Below, piece by piece: positions 1-6,014 of a stretch of 7,414 bases of DNA. The position numbers were made by a program, and so were the translations under genes. Every line of letters starts with the position of its first letter. Position 1 is the first letter of the stretch. The notes under the pieces were generated by a model, which searched no databases, was not told the DNA's origin, and saw nothing but the letters and a program-made list of their open reading frames with translations. This stretch comes from Burkholderiales bacterium (lineage in GTDB: Bacteria > Pseudomonadota > Gammaproteobacteria > Burkholderiales > Burkholderiaceae_D): positions 1 to 7,414 of the forward strand of contig SYFN01000228.1 of assembly GCA_005800405.1 (NCBI GenBank), read 5' to 3'.

Positions 1-207
1 ATAGCCCTCGGCGTACTTATTGGTGAGCACAGAGCCTTGCGCCTGCATGACCGCTGGGCTGGTGTAATTTTCAGAAGCGATCAGCTCGATATGATCCTCC
101 TGACGAGTCGCCTCCTGCTGTATTGCGGCCCAAAGTGCAGGGTCGCTCTGCGACAAATCCAATTGATCTGGAAACGCGCAATTGGCGGGGCTGACTCGTG
201 TGAGCAT
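1..207 (-). CDS. glyA: Serine hydroxymethyltransferase, N-terminal part (cut by window edge)
   Basis: The first 69 residues of a PLP-dependent enzyme that interconverts serine plus tetrahydrofolate with glycine plus 5,10-methylene-tetrahydrofolate in the cytoplasm, the main source of one-carbon units. The segment around residues 36-48 ([13 protein letters not shown]) and 62-69 (TNKYAEGY) is the family signature. Ser45, Tyr65 and Glu67 line up with E. coli GlyA Ser35, Tyr55 and Glu57, so this protein has about ten extra residues at the N-terminus. The ATG at 205-207 is chosen because AGGAG (complement of 215-219) lies seven bases upstream and the N-terminal length is reasonable. The remaining roughly 350 residues, including the PLP lysine, lie to the left of the window. 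The gene is read away from the 208-601 spacer, which must hold its promoter and leader. Confidence 0.96.
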   Translation of the reverse strand, partial: MLTRVSPANCAFPDQLDLSQSDPALWAAIQQEATRQEDHIELIASENYTSPAVMQAQGSVLTNKYAEGY

Positions 208-354
208 TCGGTTTCTCCTGTTGGGGGTATGGCTGCGCGCAAGAGCGCAGTTTGCAAAAGGTACGGAGGCGCCGTAAAAAGCCCCCCATACTGTTTAAGT
301 TGCAACTGTACTGATGGGTCTACTTCAGGAAAAATAAATATTTCTTTACATTAA

Positions 355-371
355 GTTCAGAATATCTGAAC
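355..371. promoter_or_regulatory. Perfect 7-3-7 inverted repeat, candidate operator upstream of glyA
   Basis: GTTCAGA (355-361), spacer ATA, TCTGAAC (365-371) is a perfect dyad with 7-bp arms. Its size and symmetry suit a dimeric helix-turn-helix regulator. It is about 150 bases upstream of the glyA start and overlaps a weak candidate -10 on the minus strand. It does not match the PurR consensus. Its half-sites are arranged opposite to the TGAA-N5-TTCA MetR site known at E. coli glyA. Whether it regulates glyA is inference. It could also be a short RNA hairpin. Confidence 0.35.
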
Positions 372-460
372 AGTCGGCTGCGGCGATCAATATTCCGGTC
401 TACATTGTGCGACAGGCGAGGACTTACTACGATGTAAAGTGTCACCAGCACTGGGTTTAC

Positions 461-525
461 GGGGTGGGGAGGCTACCCGAGAAATCAAATCGCCCTGTCT
501 GCGGTCGGGCCGGCTGCCCCACCCC
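461..525. repeat. Long nested GC-rich inverted repeat
   Basis: A 9-bp perfect pair, GGGGTGGGG (461-469) and CCCCACCCC (517-525), encloses a second 5-bp perfect pair, CCCGA (476-480) and TCGGG (505-509). The terminal loop is 24 bases (481-504). Short additional pairing is possible between the two stems (GC at 472-473 region with GC at 513-514). It would fold on either strand. It sits between the convergent end of the reductase gene and the glyA upstream region. No T-run follows on either side, so it is not a standard intrinsic terminator. A dispersed palindromic repeat or a structured RNA are alternatives. Confidence 0.5.
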
Positions 526-558
526 ACGCGCTGGTCGAGGCACATAAAGATTTCGCCA

Positions 559-572
559 CCTTGCCGGCAAGG
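559..572. repeat. 14-bp perfect palindrome downstream of the reductase gene
   Basis: CCTTGCCGGCAAGG is fully self-complementary and lies 30 bases past the stop codon of the minus-strand reductase gene. As RNA it would have to sacrifice the centre to form a loop. The minus strand continues with a T-poor sequence, so a Rho-independent terminator is not well supported. A role in transcript 3'-end stabilisation or as a protein site is possible but unproven. Confidence 0.3.
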
Positions 573-601
573 GCTCCAGTCAATGATTTGAGAGGCTCGA
601 C

Positions 602-1615
602 TCAGCCCACGACCCGAATCAGCCGCCGGCCCAGATTGTCGCCCCGATAGAGCCCGGCAATGGCATCCGGGGCATGACCGATACCGTCGAGCACCTCCTC
701 CTCGTATTGAATCAAGCCCCGCCGCACCCAATCGGCCAGGTCCGAGCGCGCGGTTGTGTAGTGGTCGCGGTGATCGAGAATGACGAAGCCTTGCATGCGA
801 GCCCGCTTGACCAGAAGCTGGCGCTCTACCCGGGGACCAAGTGGCGTCGGATTCCAGTTGGCGATCGAGGCGGTACCGCAAATGATGATGCGCGCCCCCA
901 CGTTCAGGTGCTGCATCACTGTGTCGCTGATGCTCCCCGATGCATTGTCAAAATAAATATCGACACCCTGCGGACAAGCCGCTGCCAACCGTTCGGCAAA
1001 ATCCTCGCGCTTGTAATCGACGGCGGCGTCGTACTGGAAGCGGTCGATACACATCCGGCGCTTGGTCTCACCTCCGGTAATGCCAACGGTGCGACAACCG
1101 TGAATGCGGGCGATCTGGCCCACGCAAGAACCCACGGCACCCGCCCCGGTCGACACCAGCACGGTCTCGCCTGATGTTGGCTCACCAATGCGCAGCAATC
1201 CGTAATGCGCGGTAATGCCGTTAATCCCTAGTACACCCAGCGACGTCGACAACGGCAGATCCGCCTGATCCACACGGTAATCAATCGTGCTTACATCGAC
1301 CGCCGCGTAATCCTGCCAGCCGAACATGCCGGTAACACCCGTGCTAACCGGCCATTGCGGGTCTTCGGAGGCGATGATTTCGCCGGCAGCAAAAGATCGC
1401 ATGACTTCACCGATACCGACGGGTTGCGCGTAATTGGCCACGGCATTTACCCAGCCCCGCATGGCCGGCTCGACGGCGAGAAAGTGATTACGTATGAGCA
1501 CCTGGCCCGGCCGTGGTTGCGGTATGGCGGTCTCGGTAATTTGAAAGTGTTCAGCCTGCGGAATGCCCTCGGGACGGCTAGATAGAATCACCTGACGGTT
1601 AATGAGCATGGACAT
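602..1615 (-). CDS. Zinc-independent medium-chain reductase, CurA/PTGR-like
   Basis: A 337-residue cytoplasmic NAD(P)H-dependent oxidoreductase of the medium-chain dehydrogenase/reductase superfamily, closest in pattern to the YncB/CurA and prostaglandin (leukotriene B4) reductase group. That group reduces activated C=C bonds of alpha,beta-unsaturated carbonyls. Seen in the sequence: the group-typical MRGWV after an EPA (residues 49-56), a GroES-like N-terminal half, the Rossmann loop GAGAVG (157-162) inside a TVLVSTGAGAVGS segment, GGETKRR after the following strand (181-187), YFDNASG (221-227) and a C-terminal NLGRRLIRV (328-335). The length is normal for the family. The cysteine/histidine ligands of zinc alcohol dehydrogenases are absent. 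The start at 1615 fits the family N-terminus (MSMLINRQ), but no strong ribosome site precedes it, and Met3 (1609) is an alternative. It is divergent from the SDR gene at 1834. The substrate is not predictable. Confidence 0.9.
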   Translation of the reverse strand: MSMLINRQVILSSRPEGIPQAEHFQITETAIPQPRPGQVLIRNHFLAVEPAMRGWVNAVANYAQPVGIGEVMRSFAAGEIIASEDPQWPVSTGVTGMFGWQDYAAVDVSTIDYRVDQADLPLSTSLGVLGINGITAHYGLLRIGEPTSGETVLVSTGAGAVGSCVGQIARIHGCRTVGITGGETKRRMCIDRFQYDAAVDYKREDFAERLAAACPQGVDIYFDNASGSISDTVMQHLNVGARIIICGTASIANWNPTPLGPRVERQLLVKRARMQGFVILDHRDHYTTARSDLADWVRRGLIQYEEEVLDGIGHAPDAIAGLYRGDNLGRRLIRVVG

Positions 1616-1683
1616 GGTTTTGTTGTTTAGGTTTTAACGGTTCGACACAAGCGGTGCAGCGCAAGGTAACAGAGATTACTTGC

Positions 1684-1699
1684 GATGGCGGGCGCCATC
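1684..1699. promoter_or_regulatory. Candidate operator between divergent oxidoreductase genes
   Basis: GATGGCG (1684-1690) and CGCCATC (1693-1699) form a perfect 7-bp inverted repeat separated by GG. It is placed roughly in the middle of the 218-base region between two divergently transcribed genes (starts at 1615 and 1834), where a shared regulator site would be expected. I do not recognise the motif as belonging to a named regulator, and no promoter with good -35/-10 boxes could be assigned on either side. Confidence 0.3.
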
Positions 1700-1833
1700 T
1701 GCGCGAATGGTAAGATCAAGACGCCTGCGCGTGGGACAGCGGGCAGACTTTTCACAGGCAAGAATAGCAAAGCACGTTCACTCTCGCGAGCCGGGCTGTG
1801 CGTTTGCGATCAACCACCAACAGAGATAAGCAC

Positions 1834-2589
1834 ATGAATTCCAACCGTGTCGCACTGGTTACCGGCGGAGGTACCGGTATAGGCAAAGCAGCTGCAAAAG
1901 CCCTGCTGAAAGCCGGCTATCAGATCGTAATCACCGGCCGCAACCTCGACAGGCTGCAAGCATCGCTCGAGGATATCGGAGGAACAAAAGCCAATTCGCT
2001 GGCAGTCGCCTGCGATGTGGGTGACCCGGACAGTGTCAAGCAGCTTTTCGCCAGCCTGAAAGCCACATTCGGCCGCATCGATGTGCTGTTCAATAACGCC
2101 GGCACCGCCTCTCCGCCCGTGCCTATGGCAGAACTTAGCTATGCGCAGTGGATGAATGTCGTGAATGCCAACCTGACCGGTTCCTTTCTTTGCGCGCAAG
2201 AAGCCATGCGCATGATGAAAGCACAGTCACCCAAAGGGGGCCGCATCATTAATAACGGATCAATTTCGGCGAACACGCCGCGGCCTTTCTCTGCGCCCTA
2301 CACCGCCACCAAGCATGCAATTACCGGACTCACCAAATCGATTGCACTGGATGGGCGTGCCGATCGCATCGCTTGCAGCCAGATTGATATCGGCAATGCG
2401 GCCACCGAGATGACACAGGTCATCAGCAAAGGCGTGATTCAGGCCGATGGATCACTGAAGGCGGAACCGACCATGGATGTCGAGCACGTCGGCCAGGCAG
2501 TCGTACAAATCGCCGATCTGCCTTTGGAAAGCAATATCTTGTTCATGACCATCATGGCGACAAACATGCCTTATGTGGGGCGCGGATAG
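1834..2589 (+). CDS. Short-chain dehydrogenase/reductase (classical SDR)
   Basis: A 251-residue classical SDR oxidoreductase, probably cytoplasmic. Motifs in order: cofactor loop TGGGTGIG (10-17), TGR with Arg36 after the second strand (favouring NADPH), D61 before V62, NNAG (87-90), catalytic Ser143 in NNGSIS, and Tyr156-x3-Lys160 in YTATK. The region after the active site, with [16 protein letters not shown], is typical of a subgroup of uncharacterised SDRs, so no substrate is assigned. The frame is open from a GTG at 1798, but the ATG at 1834 puts the first beta strand at the expected place ([11 protein letters not shown]) and has a weak AGAG eight bases upstream, so it is preferred. It is divergent from the medium-chain reductase, and a joint role in reducing carbonyl or enone compounds is only a guess. 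Confidence 0.9.
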   Translation: MNSNRVALVTGGGTGIGKAAAKALLKAGYQIVITGRNLDRLQASLEDIGGTKANSLAVACDVGDPDSVKQLFASLKATFGRIDVLFNNAGTASPPVPMAELSYAQWMNVVNANLTGSFLCAQEAMRMMKAQSPKGGRIINNGSISANTPRPFSAPYTATKHAITGLTKSIALDGRADRIACSQIDIGNAATEMTQVISKGVIQADGSLKAEPTMDVEHVGQAVVQIADLPLESNILFMTIMATNMPYVGRG

Positions 2590-2686
2590 TCGAAAAATAT
2601 TCGTTGCAATTATGGGAACGCGACATGATGGACCCGGGCGCTGAGCGCGCGTGCCGCAGCGATCCAACATGGCTAGGGGGCCGCAG
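2590..2686. other. Convergent intergenic gap, no clear terminator
   Basis: These 97 bases separate the ends of the SDR gene (plus) and the MAPEG gene (minus). A bidirectional terminator would be expected. There is only a weak pair CGCTG (2639-2643) and CAGCG (2657-2661) with a 13-base loop, and a small CGAA/TTCG pair (2591-2603). Neither has a following T-run, so I do not call a terminator. Confidence 0.4.
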
Positions 2687-3088
2687 TCAGAACAGCGATA
2701 CGCCTCTGAGTGCAAGCCCCACCAAAGCACCGAACCACAAACCGGCCAGCGCAACAAAGGCAATACCAAAACCCGGACCCCGACGTACAGGATTCATCAG
2801 ATAGGCCCGCGCATACCACGCGCGACCGACCAGCCAGATAACACCCATGGCAAAAGCACCGGTCTCGCCATTGAAGATCGCATAGATCCAAAGTGACGGC
2901 AGCATCATCGCTGCGGCTTCCAGTGTGTTCATCTGCACGCGATAAGCGCGATCGAACATTTCGTGCCCAGAGGTCGCAGGCGCCATGATTTCGTATTTTA
3001 CGCGCGCTTTGCCAACGATGACTGAGGTAACGAACATCAGCAAAACGGTCAGCAGCGTAACGAGGGAGGTCAGCGGATAAGCAGTCAT
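2687..3088 (-). CDS. MAPEG-family integral membrane protein
   Basis: A 133-residue protein with four predicted hydrophobic segments (about residues 5-26, 57-74, 77-93 and 107-129). The MAPEG signature lies between the first and second: FDRAYRVQMNTLE at 45-57, with Arg50, Asn54 and Glu57 in the R-x3-N-x2-E pattern. The family (membrane-associated proteins in eicosanoid and glutathione metabolism) includes microsomal glutathione transferases. Bacterial members of this size are mostly uncharacterised, so a glutathione-linked function is family inference only. An RAYLMNPVRRGPG stretch (94-106) precedes the last helix, as in many bacterial homologues. The start at 3088 gives a complete first helix. 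The upstream ribosome site is weak. The gene is followed, on the same strand and upstream, by the adhesin-E-like gene, whose stop at 3126 is 37 bases before this start, so the two may form a short operon. Confidence 0.88.
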   Translation of the reverse strand: MTAYPLTSLVTLLTVLLMFVTSVIVGKARVKYEIMAPATSGHEMFDRAYRVQMNTLEAAAMMLPSLWIYAIFNGETGAFAMGVIWLVGRAWYARAYLMNPVRRGPGFGIAFVALAGLWFGALVGLALRGVSLF

Positions 3089-3125
3089 GGGACTCGACTA
3101 AAATTTTCGGGAGCGTGAATCCTGT

Positions 3126-3515
3126 TTATTGGCTGTCGCAAACGGCTCTCATCAATTGGTTATCTGGCGTTTGCGGCGCGACATCAATCCAGTCACCCAC
3201 CAGGTTGTGCTCCATGATCAGGCTTCCTGCGCCCATACGATCCGACATTTTGTGGGTACTCAAGGTCCGACGTTGATGCTTACGGCAGCTGAATTCGGTT
3301 GGATAGAGCACTGACTGATACGTCTTGCCTGATGCGTCAGTCATCGCGCCTTGATGGTCATGCAAATCCCAGATGAAGGCATTACCACTCATGTTCACCA
3401 TACGTAATTTGTCGTAGTACCGGCTGACCTGATTGGTTTGCGCATATTGCACCCAATTTTCAGCCAGAGTGGGCGCCGCGATCAAAAAGGCACACAGAAA
3501 AAGCCATTTCTTCAT
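3126..3515 (-). CDS. Secreted surface-adhesin-E-like protein
   Basis: A 129-residue exported protein. The N-terminus MKKWLFLCAFLIAAPTLA is a Sec signal peptide with likely cleavage after TLA (18/19). The mature part, beginning ENWVQYAQT, has the layout of the surface-adhesin protein E family as I recall it: a YYD element (33-35), an aromatic strand FIWDLHD (47-53), YQS (66-68), a first cysteine (Cys77), a charged RRTLSTHKM stretch (82-90), a later DWIDVAP (108-114) and a final cysteine (Cys126). Cys77 and Cys126 may form a disulfide. Most members are of unknown function, and the adhesin name comes from one studied homologue, so a role in adhesion is not established here. The frame is open back to an ATG at 3587, but that would add 24 residues before the signal peptide. 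The start at 3515 is therefore preferred. No strong ribosome site is seen. Confidence 0.75.
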   Translation of the reverse strand: MKKWLFLCAFLIAAPTLAENWVQYAQTNQVSRYYDKLRMVNMSGNAFIWDLHDHQGAMTDASGKTYQSVLYPTEFSCRKHQRRTLSTHKMSDRMGAGSLIMEHNLVGDWIDVAPQTPDNQLMRAVCDSQ

Positions 3516-3731
3516 GGTGGGCAGGCTCATTGAGATAGAAACGACCTTATTGTCGCAGAAGGTGAAGACAAACGCATTTCCTGACATGGCCTCAACTCCC
3601 CCGCATTCGGCGAACAGCGCTGTCTGGAACCGCGTTTTACCTATGCACCAGAGCGTGCTACTTGCCCTAAAACGGTGGCAGATGAAAAGGAAGCATAATC
3701 TGGCACACTGTCGTTTTCAGAGGGTGCATTC
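3516..3731. promoter_or_regulatory. Divergent upstream region of adhesin-E-like and methyltransferase-sox genes
   Basis: This 216-base region must carry the promoters for the minus-strand adhesin-E-like/MAPEG pair and for the plus-strand methyltransferase-soxCD set. I could not find a convincing -35/-10 pair. CATAAT at 3694-3699 is the best -10-like hexamer for the plus strand, but it has no -35 at suitable spacing. AGAGGG (3719-3724) is a good ribosome site seven bases before the methyltransferase ATG. No clear operator dyad is seen, so control by a Sox regulator cannot be inferred. Confidence 0.35.
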
Positions 3732-4577
3732 ATGAACAAAAAAACAAGCTCGCTCATTGGCTGCCTCGCAGCGACCCTACTCATCGCCGCCGGGTTAGCC
3801 CCTTACACTTCCAAAAACGCTCAGGCTCACGATGTTCAGGTATTACTGGATACGATCATCCAAGGGCCCTACCGCTTGGAGGCCAACCGAGCACGCGATC
3901 AATTCCGCCACCCGAAAGAGACGCTCCTGTTCTTTGGCTTGCAACCGCAGATGACCGTCGTGGAAATCTCGCCTGCGAACGGCTGGTATACCGAAATCAT
4001 TGCGCCACTATTAAAACAAAATGGTCGGTACTGCGCTGCCGTTCTGGCACTCACCGACGATATGCCCGAGGCGATGAAGCGCAGAGATGCGGCCTATCGC
4101 CAGATGCTGAAAGCCGCACCTGAGCTTTACGGTGAACCGACTATCAAAACCTATGATCCCGCCGCACCTGTCTTCGCTCCGGAAGGCGCTGCTGATTTGG
4201 TGGTTACATTTCGCAATGTACACAACTGGGCCAAAGCCGGACACACCCAAGCAATGTTCAAAGGTTTTTTTCAAGCCTTGAGGCCGGGTGGTGTACTCGG
4301 GCTTGTTGAGCACCGGGCAAAACCGGACACACCGTTGTCCAAACAAATCGAATCAGGGTACATGACCGAGCAATTCGTCATTGAGGCAGCTGCCGCTGCC
4401 GGCTTCAGGCTCGATCGCAGCTCGGAAATCAACAGCAACCCGCTTGATACAAAAGACCATCCCGGCGGTGTATGGAACTTGCTCCCCAACCTGCGCGGTG
4501 TCGCCGAGAGTGACAAGCCCAAGTACCGCGCCATAGGTGAGTCGGACCGGATGACGCTGCGCTTTGTGAAGCCCTGA
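3732..4577 (+). CDS. Exported putative SAM-dependent methyltransferase (COG4798-like)
   Basis: A 281-residue protein with a signal peptide (MNKK, hydrophobic core about 8-23, cleavage likely after AQA at 30-32), then a class I methyltransferase-like fold. Family features: VVEISPANGWYTEIIAPLL (76-94) in place of the usual glycine-rich SAM loop, DLVVTFRNVHNW (155-166) for the following strand and loop, LRPGGVLGLVEHRA (183-196), a GYMTEQFVIEAAAAAGF helix (209-225), and SSEINSNPLDTKDHPGGVW (230-248). These match the predicted methyltransferase family COG4798 as I recall it, whose members often carry signal peptides. In that family the loop usually reads PGGGWY; here it is PANGWY, so SAM binding is uncertain. 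The substrate is unknown. An LIGC at 8-11 resembles a lipobox but lies too near the N-terminus. The ATG has AGAGGG seven bases upstream. It ends 51 bases before soxC on the same strand, suggesting co-transcription. Confidence 0.82.
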   Translation: MNKKTSSLIGCLAATLLIAAGLAPYTSKNAQAHDVQVLLDTIIQGPYRLEANRARDQFRHPKETLLFFGLQPQMTVVEISPANGWYTEIIAPLLKQNGRYCAAVLALTDDMPEAMKRRDAAYRQMLKAAPELYGEPTIKTYDPAAPVFAPEGAADLVVTFRNVHNWAKAGHTQAMFKGFFQALRPGGVLGLVEHRAKPDTPLSKQIESGYMTEQFVIEAAAAAGFRLDRSSEINSNPLDTKDHPGGVWNLLPNLRGVAESDKPKYRAIGESDRMTLRFVKP

Positions 4578-4628
4578 GCTTGCACTCCAACGGCGAGCGT
4601 TGAAAAGAAAAGTTGGTAAAGTGATCGT
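4578..4628. other. Short gap with small hairpin between methyltransferase gene and soxC
   Basis: These 51 bases contain CAACG (4588-4592) and CGTTG (4598-4602), a 5-bp stem with a 5-base loop, followed by an A-rich rather than T-rich stretch. It is not an intrinsic terminator on the plus strand, so read-through from the methyltransferase gene into soxC is plausible. The ribosome site before the soxC ATG is weak. Confidence 0.35.
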
Positions 4629-6014
4629 ATGACGACAGAGACCAAGCGCCCCGGACGGCTTAGAAGAGCTCCTGAAAATTTTCTGGATCAGCGGCTCGCG
4701 CGCGAGATCGATGAAAAAGGGCTCGATGAAAAACGGCGCCGCTTTTTGCGACAAAGTTTTTTGATGGCCTCGACTGCCTCCGCAGGGTCTTCGGCCTCCG
4801 TGAGCTTTGCCAACGAGATGGGTGCTGAAGGCCGTGAAGACTCGGCGGTGGGCGATCCGAATATTCTCGTACTACCACCACACTCGACAACCCTTGGCAA
4901 GCCCGTCACTCAGGCCGGCTACGGACAACCCTCGCGCCATGAAAATGCCGTTCTCAAACGCATATCACCCGGCCTGACAAGAACGCAAGAAGCATCGGCC
5001 TCATTCACCCCGTTGCAGGCACTGTTTGGCATCATCACACCGAATGGCCTGCATTTTGAAAGACACCACCAAGGCTGGCACGATATTGCGCCTGACACGC
5101 ATCGCCTGATGATCCATGGTCTTGTCAAGACGCCAATGATCTTCACGATGGATGATCTGATGCGGCTACCCTCTGTCTCGCGCATTCACTTTCTGGAGTG
5201 CGGCGCCAACACGGCGATGGAATGGGGTCATCCCTCCGTGCCGACGGTGCAGTACACGCACGGCATGCTGTCCTGCTGCGAATTCACGGGTGTGCCGCTG
5301 TCCTTGCTGCTGGATTACTGCGGCTATGACAAACAGCAGTCGCGTTTCATTCTGGCTGAAGGTGCGGACGGCGCCAGCCTGACGCGCACGATTCCCATTG
5401 AGCACGCGCTGGATGATGTACTGGTTGCCTGGGGCATGAATGGCGAGATGCTGCGCCCGGAAAATGGCTACCCCTTGCGATTGGTCGTGCCCGGCATGCA
5501 AGGTGTCTCATGGGTCAAATGGCTGCGGCGTATTAAAGTGGGCGATCAGCCCTGGGGCACCAAGGATGAATCAATTCAATACATCGACCTGATGCCCGAT
5601 GGGAGCCATCGGCAGTACAGCTCGATTCAGGAATGCAAATCCGTAATCACCTCACCCTCTGGCGGTCAGCAGTTACTTAGCAAAGGCCTATTCAACATCA
5701 CTGGCCTGGCCTGGTCGGGACGCGGCAAGATCAGAAAGGTGGATGTGTCCGTCGACGGCGGACGTAACTGGCGCAGCGCCCGCCTGGAGGGGCCGATACA
5801 AAACAAAGCCCTCACCCGTTTCAATATCGACTGGGTCTGGGATGGCAGCGACGCGATTCTGCAATCGCGGGCTGTTGACGAAACGGGCCATGTCCAGCCC
5901 GGCATTGATGAGCTGCGTAAAGTCCGAGGAAGCAGATCCGTCTATCACAATAATGCGATTCAATCCTGGCAAATCATGGCTAATGGCGAGGTGATAAATG
6001 TTCAGGCGTATTAA
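4629..6014 (+). CDS. soxC: Sulfane dehydrogenase molybdenum subunit SoxC
   Basis: A 461-residue periplasmic molybdoenzyme of the sulfite-oxidase fold. With the cytochrome SoxD it oxidises the sulfane sulfur of SoxY-bound cysteine persulfide in the Sox thiosulfate pathway. Export is by Tat: RRRFLR (36-41) followed by a hydrophobic stretch (44-61). The conserved SoxC region starts at TPLQALFGIITPNGLHFERHH (127-147); VSRIHFLECGANTAMEW (183-199) holds the molybdenum-ligand Cys191. RPENGYPLRLVVPG (276-289) and VKWLRRI (296-302) follow. The Ig-like dimerisation domain covers about 335-461, with VDVSVDGGRNW (371-381) and VYHNNAIQSW (438-447). A close alternative is a SorA-type sulfite dehydrogenase, but the whole-length pattern and the following SoxD favour SoxC. 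The N-region before the twin arginines is long (35 residues), although related RR-containing SoxC starts with an APENF element, as here (14-18), support it. The ribosome site is weak. Confidence 0.94.
   Translation: MTTETKRPGRLRRAPENFLDQRLAREIDEKGLDEKRRRFLRQSFLMASTASAGSSASVSFANEMGAEGREDSAVGDPNILVLPPHSTTLGKPVTQAGYGQPSRHENAVLKRISPGLTRTQEASASFTPLQALFGIITPNGLHFERHHQGWHDIAPDTHRLMIHGLVKTPMIFTMDDLMRLPSVSRIHFLECGANTAMEWGHPSVPTVQYTHGMLSCCEFTGVPLSLLLDYCGYDKQQSRFILAEGADGASLTRTIPIEHALDDVLVAWGMNGEMLRPENGYPLRLVVPGMQGVSWVKWLRRIKVGDQPWGTKDESIQYIDLMPDGSHRQYSSIQECKSVITSPSGGQQLLSKGLFNITGLAWSGRGKIRKVDVSVDGGRNWRSARLEGPIQNKALTRFNIDWVWDGSDAILQSRAVDETGHVQPGIDELRKVRGSRSVYHNNAIQSWQIMANGEVINVQAY
5988..6000 (+). promoter_or_regulatory. 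soxD ribosome site and start inside the end of soxC
   Basis: GAGGTG (5988-5993) lies four bases before the ATG at 5998-6000, while soxC ends with the stop at 6012-6014. The resulting 17-base overlap and the good ribosome site point to translational coupling, which fits two subunits needed in equal amounts. This site is the main argument for choosing 5998 rather than the in-frame ATG at 6127 as the soxD start. Confidence 0.65.

Larger units (their letters stand above)
208..601. other. Gene-free spacer: glyA leader plus inverted repeats
   Basis: There is no convincing coding sequence here. Open frames in this stretch lack a ribosome site and any recognisable protein. Read on the minus strand toward glyA, it contains an A/T-rich patch (about 325-350), a G-rich run (281-287 complement) and a small hairpin with 6-bp arms CTGCGC (233-238) and GCGCAG (245-250) shortly before the glyA ribosome site. 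A TTGATC (complement of 385-390) followed after 18 bases by GATATT (complement of 361-366) is a possible but weak sigma70 promoter for glyA. It overlaps the palindrome at 355-371. The right part, 387-601, lies downstream of the reductase gene and holds a long nested stem and a 14-bp palindrome, listed separately. Neither is followed by a T-run, so I do not call a terminator. Confidence 0.6.

Noticed and set aside
37..354. Plus-strand open frame of 105 codons over the glyA start
   Set aside because: It lies antisense to the certain glyA N-terminus and to its upstream region, and it resembles no protein.
208..354. Glycine or THF riboswitch before glyA
   Set aside because: I could not find the conserved core sequences of either class; only simple hairpins are seen.
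559..572. Palindrome as an intrinsic terminator for the reductase gene
   Set aside because: There is no loop in the perfect palindrome and no T-run follows it on the minus strand.
387..881. Minus-strand open frame of 164 codons
   Set aside because: It overlaps the 3' end of the reductase gene in another frame and is rich in Arg, Ser and Pro, as expected of a shadow frame in GC-rich DNA.
1798..1833. GTG start twelve codons upstream for the SDR
   Set aside because: The extra residues are polar and not family-like, while the ATG at 1834 puts the cofactor loop at its usual distance from the N-terminus.
3754..3764. LIGC in the methyltransferase signal region as a lipoprotein box
   Set aside because: The cysteine is residue 11, with the hydrophobic core mostly after it, and a clear AxA signal-peptidase I site follows at residues 30-32.
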